Position numbers and translations under genes: made by a program. A stretch of 51,488 nucleotides of DNA, taken from contig CAOJDX010000008.1 in the NCBI GenBank assembly GCA_948433435.1, forward strand, positions 1 through 51,488. The letters run 5' to 3'. Below, in pieces: positions 39,726-49,887 of the stretch (its first letter is position 1; every line of letters begins with the position of its first letter). Under the pieces are notes generated by a model. That model did not search any database and had not been told where the DNA came from. It was given only the letters and a program-made list of their open reading frames with translations. The DNA is from an uncultured Clostridia bacterium. Lineage in GTDB: Bacteria; Bacillota_I; Bacilli_A; RF39; UBA660.

Positions 39726-40522
39726 AATATTTCTACCATCCTGTCCATATCTGTAATTATATCTTTTACTAAATCATAATCATTTAATTTTACTGATAGA
39801 TCGATCATGAAGGGAATAGAAAGACCCAATTTGTTAATTTTATTATCCTGTTTTAAAACTTCCACTGGCTCTCCTTCTAAAGCAATTTTTCCTTGGTCTA
39901 AAATGTATAAATAATCCAGATCTATTACTTCATCTAAATTATCAGTTGTCATAATAATGGTTATTTTTTCTTTTTTATTTAATTTTTTTAAGACAGTTAA
40001 AATCTCTTTTGTTTCATTTTTTGTCATCATAGAACATATATCATCAAGTAATAGTACCTTCGGTTGGGATATTAAAACAGCTGCTAAAAGAAGCTTAATT
40101 TTAGCATTTCGGTTTAATTGATTGGGATTTTCAGTAAGTATATTTTCTATTTTTAGAAGTTTAATTATATTTTGATATTGTTTTATCTTTAATTTTTGCT
40201 CCATTTTTACATTTTCTAATATATTAAATAATTCTTCTTCGACACTATCATATTTAAATTCTAGTCTATCTTCTAAAATAACCGCTCCTATTTCTTGAAA
40301 TAAGTCTTTTTTGTTGATATTTTCAAAAGGAGTATTTTTATAAAGGACGGTATCTTTAATGGCAATTAAGCCACCAATTATTTTTATTAAAGTACTTTTT
40401 CCAGAACTATTAGTTCCTGCAATAGCAATCATCTTTTCTTTTGGGATAGTAAGATTGAAGTGATGAAAAATATTTTGATAGGTTAAGTTTTTTATTTCAA
40501 TTAATGCATTACTATTTTTCAT
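39716..40522 (-). CDS. ecfA1: ECF-transporter-type ATPase, first subunit
   Basis: A 268-residue ABC ATPase. Walker A is AGTNSSGKSTLIKII at about 35 and Walker B VLLLDDICSMM at about 155, with Asp in place of the usual catalytic Glu. The signature LNRNAK lacks the canonical LSGGQ pattern. The H-loop position reads IIMTTDNLDEV, with no His visible. These changes suggest the site it contributes is weak or inactive. GAGGTG precedes ATG 40522. The position between rplQ and truA is that of ecfA1 in Bacillota. Confidence 0.82.
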   Translation of the reverse strand: MKNSNALIEIKNLTYQNIFHHFNLTIPKEKMIAIAGTNSSGKSTLIKIIGGLIAIKDTVLYKNTPFENINKKDLFQEIGAVILEDRLEFKYDSVEEELFNILENVKMEQKLKIKQYQNIIKLLKIENILTENPNQLNRNAKIKLLLAAVLISQPKVLLLDDICSMMTKNETKEILTVLKKLNKKEKITIIMTTDNLDEVIDLDYLYILDQGKIALEGEPVEVLKQDNKINKLGLSIPFMIDLSVKLNDYDLVKDIITDMDRMVEILWK

Positions 40523-40569
40523 TGTTTCACCTCTACTACTTCTGTAATATATTATTATAAAGATTTTTT

Positions 40570-40608
40570 AAAAAAAATAAACCTTTAATTTGTAAAAACA
40601 AACTAAAG
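40570..40608 (-). terminator. terminator after the SDR gene
   Basis: CTTTA-G-TTTGT-TTTT-ACAAA-T-TAAAG on the minus strand, then GGTTTA and a run of eight T. It begins at the base after the SDR stop and separates that gene from the ECF ATPases. Confidence 0.65.
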
Positions 40609-41364
40609 TTATTTTAATTTTTGTTTTTGAATACGATATGTGATTTTTAATAGCATTTTATCTGAGATAAATCGACTAAAAAATTTGGCGCATTTCATTT
40701 TAAAGCCAGGGATAATTAGTAATTTCTTTTTAAACATTTGATCAATTGCATATTCTGCAACATCTTTAGAGTTCATGGCCTTTACCCCAAATTTTACTTG
40801 AGCAACTTGATTAAAGTTAGTATGAACTGGACCTGGTGCCAAGCAAGAAATTGATATATTACTTTTTCTTTTCTTCAACTCATAATATATTGCCTCAGTC
40901 AAACTATAAACATATGACTTTGTAGCATAGTATGTCGCCATTAATGGTCCACCTGGCTGAAATGCTGCAGCTGATGCTACATTTAGAATATATCCATGAT
41001 TTCTGTTAATCATATCTTTTAAAAAAGATTTAGTTAGAATATGGACAGCTTTTATATTAGTATCAATCATTTTTAGGTCGTTTGCTAATGATAAATCTTC
41101 ATAATTTCCACAACTTCCAAAACCTGCATTATTAATTAAAATATCGATCTGTTCATTTTTTGTTAAGATATATAATTCCTTTACTTTTTGTTCATTGCTT
41201 AAATCTAGGGCAATAATTGTTGTTTTAGTTGGGAGTTTCTGCTGTATTTGTTCTAATTTTTCTTTACTACGAGCTACTAAGATTAATTCATATTTTTTCT
41301 TTGCTAAATATTTGGCCATTTCTAGGCCTATTCCACTAGATGCCCCTGTTATCAATGCTTTCAC
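40609..41364 (-). CDS. short-chain dehydrogenase/reductase
   Basis: A 251-residue classical SDR. The NAD(P)-binding glycine motif is TGASSGIGLEMA at residues 6-17; RSKEKL after strand 2 suggests NADP preference. The NNAG motif is ILINNAGFGSCG. The active site has Ser in VASAAAFQPG and YYATKSY (YxxxK). The C-terminal third has a hydrophobic, basic segment typical of DltE/YqjQ-like SDRs. The substrate cannot be deduced. It interrupts the usual rplQ-ecfA1 order and has its own promoter (-10 at 41496-41501) and terminator. Confidence 0.9.
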   Translation of the reverse strand: MKALITGASSGIGLEMAKYLAKKKYELILVARSKEKLEQIQQKLPTKTTIIALDLSNEQKVKELYILTKNEQIDILINNAGFGSCGNYEDLSLANDLKMIDTNIKAVHILTKSFLKDMINRNHGYILNVASAAAFQPGGPLMATYYATKSYVYSLTEAIYYELKKRKSNISISCLAPGPVHTNFNQVAQVKFGVKAMNSKDVAEYAIDQMFKKKLLIIPGFKMKCAKFFSRFISDKMLLKITYRIQKQKLK

Positions 41365-41495
41365 AATATCACCTCTTTTTTATTAGATATTTTAATGATT
41401 TACTTTAAATTTTTTCTTTTTTAAACCCTTATTGTCAAGAAGATAACTACGTTTATCATCACATCTTTGCTATATTTATATCTAAACTTGATTAT

Positions 41496-41525
41496 ATTTT
41501 ATCATATTAAGTCTATATTATTCAA
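41496..41525 (-). promoter_or_regulatory. candidate promoter of the SDR gene
   Basis: On the minus strand TTGAAT (complement of 41520-41525), 18 bases ending in TGA, then TAAAAT (complement of 41496-41501), giving an extended -10. The rest of 41365-41590 holds no gene. Near 41580-41600 a short AGGC/GCCT hairpin followed by TTTTATTTTT may end rplQ transcription. Confidence 0.6.
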
Positions 41526-41590
41526 TGAATACTTTTATTCATGGTGAAGTTGTTTTGATTGATATTAAAGCAAAAATAAAAGGCCTACTT

Positions 41591-42004
41591 CTAAGCCTCT
41601 ACTTCTTCTTTATCTTTCTTTGCTGTTTTAGTTGTTTTTTCTTCTTTTTGTTTTTCTGCTTCTTCTACTAATTTTATTATTACCATTAAACTGTCGTCTC
41701 CTCGACGTTCAGTAAGTTTTAATATTTGGGTATACCCACCATTACGATTTTCATAACGTTTTGCTAAATCATGAAATATCTTATCAACTATTTTTTTATC
41801 GTTATGTAAAAATGCTAATGCTTTTCTTCTAGAAACTAAATCACCTTTTTTACCATAAGTGATCATCTTGTCAACAAATTTACGAACTTCCTTAGCACGT
41901 GTTTCTGTTGTTGTAATGCTTTCATTTACAATAACTTGTTTGGTTAAAGTTGCAAGCATACTTCTTCTATGTTTGTTATCGCGTCCTAATTTTCTATATG
42001 CCAT
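41591..42004 (-). CDS. rplQ: 50S ribosomal protein L17
   Basis: A 137-residue L17. The conserved N-terminus is [17 protein letters not shown] and [29 protein letters not shown] closes the core. The last 25 residues form a Lys/Glu-rich tail longer than in most relatives. It is the last gene of the large operon, 15 bases after rpoA, with AGGAGG before ATG 42004. Confidence 0.97.
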   Translation of the reverse strand: MAYRKLGRDNKHRRSMLATLTKQVIVNESITTTETRAKEVRKFVDKMITYGKKGDLVSRRKALAFLHNDKKIVDKIFHDLAKRYENRNGGYTQILKLTERRGDDSLMVIIKLVEEAEKQKEEKTTKTAKKDKEEVEA

Positions 42005-42019
42005 AATTTTTCCTCCTTA

Positions 42020-42970
42020 CTAATCTTCGTCTTGTAATGTTAAGCCCATGTCCTTAATTTTATCTAATACTTCTTTTAAAGACTTTTTACCTAAATTACG
42101 TATTTTCATCATGTCTGATTCACTTCGATTAACTAAATCTTGTAATGTATGAATTCCTGCTCGTTTTAAGCAGTTATATGCGCGTACTGAAAAATCTAAA
42201 TCTTCAATTGATGTTTCTAATGCTTTTGTTTTAGGGTCCTCTGTTTTTTCAATCATCATACCACTGACATTGGCTATTGATGATAGGTCTGTTAATAATT
42301 CAAAGTGTTCAATTAAAATACGTGATGCTAAAGCGATTGACTCTTCTGGTTTAATAGATCCATTCGTCCAAACTTCTAATATTAGTTTATCATAACTTTC
42401 ATCTTGTCCAACACGGGCAGGCTCTACTTCATATGATACTCTTTCTATTGGTGAATATGAAGAGTCCATTGCAATAACTCCTGTTTTTTTTGTATCAAGT
42501 AATTGTTTATTGATTTCACTATCAACATATCCTCGACCATTAGTAACTGTCATTTCTATATAAAGTTTACCACCCTTACTTAAAGTTGCAATCACTTTGT
42601 CTTTATTGATTATTTCAATATCAGAATCACATTCGATATCTCCAGCAGTGACTTCGCCTTCTTTGTTTACATCTAACGTAATTGTTTTTGATCCATTAGA
42701 ATGGTTTTTAATCACAACACTTTTTAAATTTAGTATTATTGTTGCAACATCTTCATGAACTCCTTCGATTGTCTGAAATTCATGTAAAATTCCATCAATT
42801 TTTATACTGCTTATGGCACTACCTGGTAATGATGATAACATTACTCTTCTTAAAGCATTTCCTAAGGTAGTACCAAATCCTCTTTCTAATGGCTCTAATT
42901 CGAATTTTCCATAGAAATTGCTTTCTATTGAATCCGTAATTTTATATATTGGTTTTTCAAATTGTAACAT
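42020..42970 (-). CDS. rpoA: RNA polymerase alpha subunit
   Basis: A 316-residue alpha subunit. The N-terminal assembly domain includes FEPLERGFGTTLGNALRRVML-like sequence (key words RGFGTTLGNALRR) and ILHEFQTIEGVHEDV. The C-terminal domain, about residues 240-316, has FSVRAYNCLKRAGIHTLQDL and RNLGKKSLKEV, which contact UP elements and activators. Size and order (rpsK-rpoA-rplQ) are standard. AGGGAGG lies upstream of ATG 42970. Confidence 0.98.
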   Translation of the reverse strand: MLQFEKPIYKITDSIESNFYGKFELEPLERGFGTTLGNALRRVMLSSLPGSAISSIKIDGILHEFQTIEGVHEDVATIILNLKSVVIKNHSNGSKTITLDVNKEGEVTAGDIECDSDIEIINKDKVIATLSKGGKLYIEMTVTNGRGYVDSEINKQLLDTKKTGVIAMDSSYSPIERVSYEVEPARVGQDESYDKLILEVWTNGSIKPEESIALASRILIEHFELLTDLSSIANVSGMMIEKTEDPKTKALETSIEDLDFSVRAYNCLKRAGIHTLQDLVNRSESDMMKIRNLGKKSLKEVLDKIKDMGLTLQDED

Positions 42971-43003
42971 GAAACTAACCTCCCTTTATTTATCGATTTA
43001 CAA

Positions 43004-43387
43004 TTAACCACGTGGACGTTTTGGTGGACGACATCCATTATGTGGTATTGGTGTAGTATCATTAATTGCAGTTATTTCTAAACCTGCTGTTTGAAGTGAA
43101 CGAATAGCTGTTTCACGTCCTGGTCCTAAACCTTTAACATACACTTCTACTTTACGCATACCCATATCATAAGCGGCTTTTCCAGCAGCTTCTGCGGCAG
43201 TTCCAGCAGCAAATGGAGTAGATTTTTTACTTCCTTTAAATCCTAATGCTCCACTTGATGCCCAACTAATTGTATTACCATTTTTATCTGTAATGGTAGT
43301 TATTGTATTATTGAAAGTGGCATGAATATGTGCAACACCTTCAGGTACATTCTTTTTAACTTTTTTCTTTCTAGTTTTATAAGCCAT
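43004..43387 (-). CDS. rpsK: 30S ribosomal protein S11
   Basis: A 127-residue S11 with [38 protein letters not shown] and the C-terminal [11 protein letters not shown]. It forms part of the platform near the mRNA exit. GGAGGG precedes ATG 43387. rpsD does not follow, as in Bacilli. Confidence 0.98.
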   Translation of the reverse strand: MAYKTRKKKVKKNVPEGVAHIHATFNNTITTITDKNGNTISWASSGALGFKGSKKSTPFAAGTAAEAAGKAAYDMGMRKVEVYVKGLGPGRETAIRSLQTAGLEITAINDTTPIPHNGCRPPKRPRG

Positions 43388-43407
43388 GATTTACCCTCCT
43401 TTACCTA

Positions 43408-43776
43408 TTATACTTTCTTCTTATTAGCAACAACTTTACCCTTACCTTTACGAGTACGAGCATTTCTATTTGTTCTTTGTCCTCTTACTGGTAACCCCTT
43501 TTTATGACGAGATCCCTCATAAGAGTTAATTTCCATTTTAGTTTTGATATTCATACTAACTTCACGACGTAAATCACCTTCAGTTAAATGATTATTGATT
43601 TCATCACGAAGTTTGATTAATTCTTCTTGTGATAAGTCACCTGCTTTTTTTGTTGGTTCTACTCCAGTATTTTTACAGATTGTTTTTGCTAAGCTTCTTC
43701 CAATACCATAAATATAAGTTAATGAAATAACAATATGTTTATCATTTGGAATATCTACACCCTTAATACGTGCCAT
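43408..43776 (-). CDS. rpsM: 30S ribosomal protein S13
   Basis: A 122-residue S13: [33 protein letters not shown] and the C-terminal [18 protein letters not shown]. It bridges the subunit heads and contacts tRNA in the P site. AGGAGG lies nine bases upstream of ATG 43776, and rpmJ precedes it by 15 bases. Confidence 0.98.
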   Translation of the reverse strand: MARIKGVDIPNDKHIVISLTYIYGIGRSLAKTICKNTGVEPTKKAGDLSQEELIKLRDEINNHLTEGDLRREVSMNIKTKMEINSYEGSRHKKGLPVRGQRTNRNARTRKGKGKVVANKKKV

Positions 43777-43791
43777 TTAATTCACCTCCTA

Positions 43792-43908
43792 TTACCCTTG
43801 TCTTTGGTTATGTTTAGGGTTCTTTTTACAAACAACTCTAACAGTACCTTTACGTCTTACTATTTTACAATCAGCACAAATTGGTTTTACTGATGGTTTT
43901 ACTTTCAT
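43792..43908 (-). CDS. rpmJ: 50S ribosomal protein L36
   Basis: A 38-residue L36: [20 protein letters not shown], then [16 protein letters not shown]. The CxxC...C...H zinc set is complete, so this is the zinc-binding form. GGAGGG precedes ATG 43908. It sits between infA and rpsM as usual. Confidence 0.97.
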   Translation of the reverse strand: MKVKPSVKPICADCKIVRRKGTVRVVCKKNPKHNQRQG

Positions 43909-43922
43909 TATAATCCCTCCTA

Positions 43923-44138
43923 TTATTTTCGATAGGTAATACGCCCACGTGTTAAGTCATAAGGCGATAGTTCTATTACTACAGTATCTCCTGGTAAGAT
44001 GCGAATGTAGTGCATTCGTATTTTACCAGAAACGTGGGCTTCCACAATGTGACCATTTGTTAATTCAACTTTAAACTTGCCACTTGGGATAATTTCAAGA
44101 ACTTTACCTTCCATTTCAATTGTATCTTCTTTAGCCAT
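43923..44138 (-). CDS. infA: translation initiation factor IF-1
   Basis: A 71-residue S1-like OB-fold protein: [40 protein letters not shown] and [10 protein letters not shown]. It blocks the A site during initiation. The map stop is at 44143, only four bases before its start. It has AGGAGAG upstream. Confidence 0.98.
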   Translation of the reverse strand: MAKEDTIEMEGKVLEIIPSGKFKVELTNGHIVEAHVSGKIRMHYIRILPGDTVVIELSPYDLTRGRITYRK

Positions 44139-44142
44139 CTCT

Positions 44143-44889
44143 TCACTCTCCTGTTAAAATTTCATATCCATCTTGAGTTACGACTACTGTATGTTCATAG
44201 TGAGCTGATGGACTGTGATCCTCTGTTACAACTGTCCAGTCATTACTTTCCATATAAATCTCTGGACTGCCAAGTGTTAACATTGGTTCTATCGCAATTA
44301 CCATTCCTACTTTTAGGCGAGGGCCAGTATTTGCTACTCCATAATTGGGAACTTCTGGATCCTCATGAACATCAGTGCCAACACCATGACCACATAATTC
44401 TTTTACAACACCTAAATTATGTTCCTTGGCATAGGATTCTATAGCATAACCTATATCACCTATTTTATTTCCTGGTTTCACTTGTTCAAGGCCAATAAAT
44501 AAGGATTTTTTAGTATGTTCCATTAAATATGCTTTTTCCGCATCTATTTCTCCTACTTTATATGTCCAAGCAGAATCACCATGATATCCTTTATAACATG
44601 CTCCAATATCTAGAGTGACTATATCTCCATTGTTTAAAACTCTATCGCTTGGAAAGCCATGAACAACTTCATCATTAATACTAATACATAATGCACTAGG
44701 AAATCCTTCATATCCTTTAAAAGAAGGAGTTGCTTCATTTTCTCTTATAAATTTTTCTGCTAAACTATCCAATTCTTTTGTAGTAATTCCCTCTTTAATA
44801 AAGGGTTTAATATATTGATGAGTTTTATAGACGATATTACCAGCCTTTCTTAGAAGTTCTACTTCTCTTTCACTTTTAATCGTTATCAT
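44143..44889 (-). CDS. map: methionine aminopeptidase, type I
   Basis: A 248-residue enzyme that removes the N-terminal Met from nascent proteins. The five metal ligands of the family can be placed at Asp in [18 protein letters not shown] (two), His in [12 protein letters not shown], and Glu in AIEPMLT and near the C-terminus in HYEHTVVVT. The substrate His is in VVHGFPS. AGGTGAG lies before ATG 44889, one base from the adk stop. Confidence 0.97.
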   Translation of the reverse strand: MITIKSEREVELLRKAGNIVYKTHQYIKPFIKEGITTKELDSLAEKFIRENEATPSFKGYEGFPSALCISINDEVVHGFPSDRVLNNGDIVTLDIGACYKGYHGDSAWTYKVGEIDAEKAYLMEHTKKSLFIGLEQVKPGNKIGDIGYAIESYAKEHNLGVVKELCGHGVGTDVHEDPEVPNYGVANTGPRLKVGMVIAIEPMLTLGSPEIYMESNDWTVVTEDHSPSAHYEHTVVVTQDGYEILTGE

Positions 44890-45546
44890 TTACTCACCTC
44901 CAATAATACTACTTATTTTATTGAAAATTTCATTCATTTCCAAATTACCATCGAGATGGTATAAGATTCCCTGTTTGTTATAATGTTCTATCATAGGAGC
45001 AGTCTTTTTTAGGTATGTTTTATATCTATTTTGAAATGAATCTATATTATCATCTTTCCTTTGATATAATTTTCCTCCACAAATATCGCATACTGATTCA
45101 ATTTTAGGTTTACTATTTTCTTCATTAATATTGTAAACGGCATGACAATTTTCGCAAATTCTGCGTCCCGTAATTCTTTTTTCCAATTTTTTTTCATCAA
45201 TATCTATGATAAAAACATAACCTAATTCTAAACCTATCTTTTTTAAGATTTCATCATACTTAAGTGCTTGTTCATAGGTACGCGGAAAGCCATCAATAAT
45301 GAAGCCTTCTTTACAATCTTCTTCTGTAATACGATTTTCAATTAATTTATAAGTGATTTCATCTTTTACTAAATTGCCACTTGCTAAAGTTTCATAAATA
45401 TAATTCCCTATTTCTGTGTCTTCCTTTGATATTTCTCTTAGAATATCTCCAGTTGATATGTGGGGAATGTGATACTTCTTTTCAACTAAATCCGCTTGAG
45501 TTCCCTTGCCAGCTGCAGGTGGTGCGATAAACATTATATTTTTCAT
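44890..45546 (-). CDS. adk: adenylate kinase, zinc-lid form
   Basis: A 218-residue kinase that interconverts AMP, ADP and ATP. The P-loop is APPAAGKGTQ, where most family members have GxPGxGKGT. The AMP site has ISTGDILRE and DGFPRT. The long lid carries four Cys (CENCHAVYN and SVCDICGGK) for structural zinc, as in Gram-positive enzymes. It follows secY by two bases. Confidence 0.97.
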   Translation of the reverse strand: MKNIMFIAPPAAGKGTQADLVEKKYHIPHISTGDILREISKEDTEIGNYIYETLASGNLVKDEITYKLIENRITEEDCKEGFIIDGFPRTYEQALKYDEILKKIGLELGYVFIIDIDEKKLEKRITGRRICENCHAVYNINEENSKPKIESVCDICGGKLYQRKDDNIDSFQNRYKTYLKKTAPMIEHYNKQGILYHLDGNLEMNEIFNKISSIIGGE

Positions 45547-45548
45547 TT

Positions 45549-46817
45549 TTATCTTCTACTATATCCTTTTTTATAATTTCTTGTTAATAGACTTCCTTCT
45601 AATTGCTTATAAGTCTCTAAGGCAACACCCACTACAATTAATAGTCCTGTTCCACCAATTGAAACACTGGTAGGCAAATTGGTAACCTTTGAAAAAACAA
45701 TTGGAAGTCCTGCAATTATAACTAGGAATACTGCTCCTAAAACAGTTATCCTTGAAAGAACTTTACTTAGATAGTTTTCTGTTTCTTTACCTGGACGAAT
45801 ACCTGGTATGTATCCTCCATTTTCTTGTAAGTTTTTAGAAAACTCATCTGGTTTCATTTGAATAAATGTGTAAAAATATGAGAATAGAAAAATAAATACA
45901 ACATATATTAAAAATCCAATAGGTGTTGAATAATTCAAGTATTTTTGAACAAATATTGTGAATGCCTCTTTATTAATTACAGCTGCAACTATACTTGGAA
46001 TGCTTAATAAGCTTGAAGCAAAAATTACTGGTACAACATTCGCTGAATTAATTTTAATTGGCATATATGAGGTATTCTTTTCATAAGTATTGCTTGATTT
46101 ATTTGCATATTGGATTGGTATTCTTCGTTCTGATTCTTGAATGAAGATTACTCCTACTAATATTAATAAATACACTAATACAAATACTAAGAATTTTACA
46201 ACTCCAAAAACCGCTAATTGTGTAGTTGTAAAAGTTACTAAACTTTGAAAAGCAGTAACAAACATTTCTGGAAGTGTTGATATAATACCAGCCATAATAA
46301 TTAAGCTTAGTCCATTTCCTACACCTTTTTCAGTAATTTGATCTCCTAACCACAATAGGAATGCTGTTCCAGCAGTTAATATAGTTGTTATATATAAGTA
46401 TTCAAAAGCATTACCTGTTTTTCCATAAAAGGCAAAAGCAAAGGCATATCCTTCTATAAAGGCAAAAGCAATTCCCATATATCTTGTTATTCTATTTAAT
46501 TTTTGTCTTCCTGTATGACCCTGTTTAGCAAGATCAGAGAAGTATGGAATAATATCCATTTCCAATAACTGCATAATGATTGAAGCTGTAATGTAAGGCA
46601 TAACCCCTAAAGCAAATATTGAAAATTTCTTAAAGGCACCTCCACCCATAGAGTTTAGTAATTCCAAAAATCCTAAATTACTGGTAACCTTTTCTGTACC
46701 TGGTACTCTAATTGAGCAACCTAAAATAAAGATTGCAAGGATAGTCATTGTAAAATATATTCTATGTCTGATATCCTTATTTGTTGGAGTGAATAATTGC
46801 TTCATGGTTTTAAGCAT
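45549..46817 (-). CDS. secY: protein translocase subunit SecY
   Basis: A 422-residue translocon core with ten membrane helices. The plug and pore part include GVMPYITASIIMQLL and, later, FAFAFYGKTG. The cytoplasmic loops (RRIPIQYANKSS and RPGKETENYLSKVLSR) contact SecA and the ribosome. It starts one base after the rplO stop. The C-terminus RNYKKGYSRR is short. Standard place in the operon. Confidence 0.98.
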   Translation of the reverse strand: MLKTMKQLFTPTNKDIRHRIYFTMTILAIFILGCSIRVPGTEKVTSNLGFLELLNSMGGGAFKKFSIFALGVMPYITASIIMQLLEMDIIPYFSDLAKQGHTGRQKLNRITRYMGIAFAFIEGYAFAFAFYGKTGNAFEYLYITTILTAGTAFLLWLGDQITEKGVGNGLSLIIMAGIISTLPEMFVTAFQSLVTFTTTQLAVFGVVKFLVFVLVYLLILVGVIFIQESERRIPIQYANKSSNTYEKNTSYMPIKINSANVVPVIFASSLLSIPSIVAAVINKEAFTIFVQKYLNYSTPIGFLIYVVFIFLFSYFYTFIQMKPDEFSKNLQENGGYIPGIRPGKETENYLSKVLSRITVLGAVFLVIIAGLPIVFSKVTNLPTSVSIGGTGLLIVVGVALETYKQLEGSLLTRNYKKGYSRR

Positions 46818-46818
46818 A

Positions 46819-47262
46819 CTAGATCACCTCAGCTTTACTTCCTGATTCATTGATCTTTTCTAAAGCAGTTTTAGAAAATTTATTAGCTTGAATAGTTAAT
46901 TTTTTTTCTAATGTTCCATTACCTAATACTTTAATACCAGATAATTGGTTTTTAATGATACCTGTTTCTTTTAATAAAGCAGGTGTTACTGTTGTTCCCT
47001 CTTCAAAGCGATTTAAATCACTAAGATTGATTACAGCATATTCTGTTTTAAACATTGCATTTTTAAAACCTCTTTTTGGAATACGGCGATATAGTGGTAA
47101 TTGTCCACCTTCAAATACTGCACTTACTCCTCCTCCACTACGAGAGTTTTGTCCTTTTTGTCCGCGTCCACAAGTTTTTCCTAATCCACTACCAGAACCA
47201 CAACCAACGCGTTTTTTAGAATGAGTAGCTCCGATATTTTTCTTTAATTCATGTAATTTCAT
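46819..47262 (-). CDS. rplO: 50S ribosomal protein L15
   Basis: A 147-residue L15: [20 protein letters not shown], then [20 protein letters not shown]. The glycine-rich N-terminal arm is well conserved. It starts directly at the rpsE stop (overlap of one base), so there is no room for rpmD (L30), which normally lies here. Confidence 0.98.
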   Translation of the reverse strand: MKLHELKKNIGATHSKKRVGCGSGSGLGKTCGRGQKGQNSRSGGGVSAVFEGGQLPLYRRIPKRGFKNAMFKTEYAVINLSDLNRFEEGTTVTPALLKETGIIKNQLSGIKVLGNGTLEKKLTIQANKFSKTALEKINESGSKAEVI

Positions 47263-47771
47263 TATCCTAATATCTCCTCTACTGTTTTTCCGCGAAGTTT
47301 TGCAACTTGTTCTGGTGTTTTAATTGATTCAAGTGCATTCATAGCAGCTTGCGCCATATTTAGTTTAGTTCTTGCTCCTAATGATTTTGATACAATATCA
47401 CGTATTCCTGCTAACTCTAGTACAGCACGAACAGATCCACCAGCAATAATTCCAGTTCCGGCTTTCGCAGGCTTTACAATAACTCTTGCAGCTCCTGAGA
47501 CACCGATTGCTTCATGTGCAACTGTACGTCCGTCAATTAGAGGTATTTTTATGATATTTTTATGAGCAGCTTGAATCGCCTTTTTAATTGCATCTGGTAC
47601 CTCGGCAGCTTTACCAATACCTAGACCAACTTTTCCATTTCTATCTCCAACAACAACGGTGGCTGAGAATCTTCTTTGACGTCCTCCTTTGTTAACCTTA
47701 ACAACACCTTTAACGTCAACTACTAATTCTTCAAACTCTTTGTTTTTGGGATCCATGTTTTTCTTTTGCAT
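47262..47771 (-). CDS. rpsE: 30S ribosomal protein S5
   Basis: A 169-residue S5. The first part reads [20 protein letters not shown], with [19 protein letters not shown], the RNA-binding loop. [19 protein letters not shown] is typical of the second domain. AAGGAGGG lies five bases before ATG 47771. S5 helps decode and takes part in helicase function at the mRNA entry. Confidence 0.98.
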   Translation of the reverse strand: MQKKNMDPKNKEFEELVVDVKGVVKVNKGGRQRRFSATVVVGDRNGKVGLGIGKAAEVPDAIKKAIQAAHKNIIKIPLIDGRTVAHEAIGVSGAARVIVKPAKAGTGIIAGGSVRAVLELAGIRDIVSKSLGARTKLNMAQAAMNALESIKTPEQVAKLRGKTVEEILG

Positions 47772-47782
47772 AAATACCCTCC

Positions 47783-48145
47783 TTAGAACTCTAATCCATT
47801 TTCACGTGCAGCATCTGCTAATGCTTTAACACGTCCATGATAAAGATATCCACCTCTATCAAAAACTACTTGTGTAATTTTAGCTTTTTTTGCTTTTTCA
47901 GCAATAGCCTTTCCTACCACTTTTGCTGCTTCTATATTACTACCATTAGTAAGCTTTAAATCTTTTTCTAATGAGGAAGCAGATACTAGAGTAGTTTTAT
48001 TTTCATCATCAATGATTTGTGCATATATTCCAGTATTAGAACGAAATACACATAATCTTGGTATAGTACTTGTACCACTAATCTTATTTCTTATACGATT
48101 ATGGCGCATTACTCTCATACTATTACGAGATTCTTTTTTTATCAT
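47783..48145 (-). CDS. rplR: 50S ribosomal protein L18
   Basis: A 120-residue L18 that binds 5S rRNA. The conserved stretches are [29 protein letters not shown] and [20 protein letters not shown], ending with AARENGLEF. Order rplF-rplR-rpsE is standard and the genes are close together. Confidence 0.98.
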   Translation of the reverse strand: MIKKESRNSMRVMRHNRIRNKISGTSTIPRLCVFRSNTGIYAQIIDDENKTTLVSASSLEKDLKLTNGSNIEAAKVVGKAIAEKAKKAKITQVVFDRGGYLYHGRVKALADAARENGLEF

Positions 48146-48162
48146 AATAAACTCCTTCCCTA

Positions 48163-48696
48163 CTATTTAGCAGCTTTCTTTCCTTCTTTACGACGAATGT
48201 GCTCGTCTTTATAACGAATACCTTTTCCTTTATATGGTTCTGGCATTCTTACCTTACGTATATTAGCAGCAAATTCTCCTACTTTAATTTTATCAATTCC
48301 TTTTACATTAAGTTCTGTATTACTTGGAGCTTCTACTGTTAAATCTTCTGGAATTTCCATCTCAACTGGATGAGAATAACCAGCATTAATGACAAGTTTT
48401 TTACCTTGAACATTGAAACGATAACCAACTCCAACGATCTCTAAAATCTTTTGGAATCCTTCTGTTACACCTTTAATCATATTTGTAATTAAAGCATTCA
48501 TTGTTCCATGATTTGCCTTGTAAGAATCATTTTCACACTCTAAAGTAATTTGATTATCTGCTTGTTTCATTGTAATACCTTTTAATAACTTCTCTTGTAA
48601 TGTACCCTTTGGTCCTGTAACTTTAACGATACCATTTTCTTCTATTACGGTTACGTTTTCTGGTACGGTAATTATACGATTTCCAATACGGCTCAT
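48163..48696 (-). CDS. rplF: 50S ribosomal protein L6
   Basis: A 177-residue L6: [37 protein letters not shown] and the C-terminal [20 protein letters not shown]. It lies near the GTPase-associated centre and the sarcin-ricin loop. GGAGG precedes ATG 48696. Confidence 0.98.
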   Translation of the reverse strand: MSRIGNRIITVPENVTVIEENGIVKVTGPKGTLQEKLLKGITMKQADNQITLECENDSYKANHGTMNALITNMIKGVTEGFQKILEIVGVGYRFNVQGKKLVINAGYSHPVEMEIPEDLTVEAPSNTELNVKGIDKIKVGEFAANIRKVRMPEPYKGKGIRYKDEHIRRKEGKKAAK

Positions 48697-48721
48697 TTTG
48701 ACACCTCCTTATATTTTTTTA

Positions 48722-49111
48722 TTACCAAATATAAGCTAGAACTTCTCCACCTATATTTTGCTTACGAGCTTCTTTATCTGTCATAATCCCCTTTGATGTT
48801 GAAAGAATAGCAATACCTAAACCATTCAATACCTTAGGAATTTCATCATTTTTAGCATAAACACGAAGTCCTGGTTTGGAAATTCTCTTTAATCCAGTGA
48901 TAACTCTTTCTTTGTTCTCTGCATATTTAAGTGTTAAAGTAAGAGTTCTACCTTCTACTTTATATTCTTTGATAAATCCTTCTTCTTTTAAGATTCTTGC
49001 AATTTCAACCTTAATTTTAGAAGTTGGGATTTCAACAGTTTCATAACGCATTTGGTTAGCATTACGAATACGTGTTAACATATCTGCAATTGTATCTGTT
49101 ACTACTGCCAT
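48722..49111 (-). CDS. rpsH: 30S ribosomal protein S8
   Basis: A 129-residue S8: [20 protein letters not shown], with the central RNA-binding part [17 protein letters not shown] and C-terminal [25 protein letters not shown]. The frame is open to 49129, but AAAGGAGG at about 49120 lies at the correct distance for ATG 49111. S8 is known to regulate spc operons by binding mRNA in some bacteria; no target was sought here. Confidence 0.98.
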   Translation of the reverse strand: MAVVTDTIADMLTRIRNANQMRYETVEIPTSKIKVEIARILKEEGFIKEYKVEGRTLTLTLKYAENKERVITGLKRISKPGLRVYAKNDEIPKVLNGLGIAILSTSKGIMTDKEARKQNIGGEVLAYIW

Positions 49112-49129
49112 AATAATCCTCCTTTCCAA

Positions 49130-49315
49130 TTACCAGCTTGATTTTTTTACACCTGGTATTTGTCCTTTATAAGCTAATTCACGAAAGCATATACGACATA
49201 TTCCGAACTTGCTCATTACTGCATGTGGTCTTCCACAACGAGAACAACGAGTATATTCACGAACTTTATATTTTGGCTTTCTGTTAGCTTTTACAATCAT
49301 ACTTTTTTTTGCCAT
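49130..49315 (-). CDS. rpsN: 30S ribosomal protein S14, zinc-binding type
   Basis: A 61-residue short S14 (type Z). The zinc ligands are [10 protein letters not shown] and CRICFRELA, and the C-terminus is [11 protein letters not shown]. The short zinc form is typical of Gram-positive bacteria. GGAGGG lies upstream of ATG 49315; rpsH starts 18 bases after its stop. Confidence 0.98.
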   Translation of the reverse strand: MAKKSMIVKANRKPKYKVREYTRCSRCGRPHAVMSKFGICRICFRELAYKGQIPGVKKSSW

Positions 49316-49329
49316 GTTTCACCCTCCAA

Positions 49330-49869
49330 TTACTTTCTAAAAGGAATTCCTAATTCATTTAATAAATCAAATGATTCTTCATTCGTTTTTGCTGTTGTTA
49401 CAAAAACGATATCCATACCACGTACTTTTACTACTTCATCATAGTTAATTTCTGGGAATATTAGTTGTTCTTTAATACCCATAGTATAATTCCCTCTACC
49501 ATCAAAAGCTTTTGGACTTACACCACGGAAGTCTCTTACAAGTGGTAATGAAACGGAAATTAATTTATCCATAAAGTTATACATATTTTCACCACGTAGT
49601 GTCACTTTACAACCAATTGATTGTCCTTCTCTTACCTTAAATCCAGCAATTGATTTTTTTGCTTTAGTAACTACTGGCTTTTGACCTGTAATTAAGGCTA
49701 AATCGTTAACTGCTGCTTCTAATAACTTTGAGTTTGTTGTAGCATCTCCTACACCCATATTAATTACTATTTTTTCTAGTTTTGGTACTTCCATTATTGA
49801 TTTATAATTATGTTTATTTTTTAAATTGGGAACAACTTCATTTAAGTATTTTTCTTTTAGGCGGTTCAT
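49330..49869 (-). CDS. rplE: 50S ribosomal protein L5
   Basis: A 179-residue L5 that binds 5S rRNA and contacts the P-site tRNA. Typical parts are [38 protein letters not shown] and [26 protein letters not shown] lies upstream of ATG 49869. Confidence 0.98.
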   Translation of the reverse strand: MNRLKEKYLNEVVPNLKNKHNYKSIMEVPKLEKIVINMGVGDATTNSKLLEAAVNDLALITGQKPVVTKAKKSIAGFKVREGQSIGCKVTLRGENMYNFMDKLISVSLPLVRDFRGVSPKAFDGRGNYTMGIKEQLIFPEINYDEVVKVRGMDIVFVTTAKTNEESFDLLNELGIPFRK

Positions 49870-49887
49870 ATTTTACCCTCCTTCCAA

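Noticed and set aside
41560-41600. Strong terminator after rplQ
   Set aside because: Only a four-base AGGC/GCCT stem precedes the T-rich stretch; too weak to call separately.
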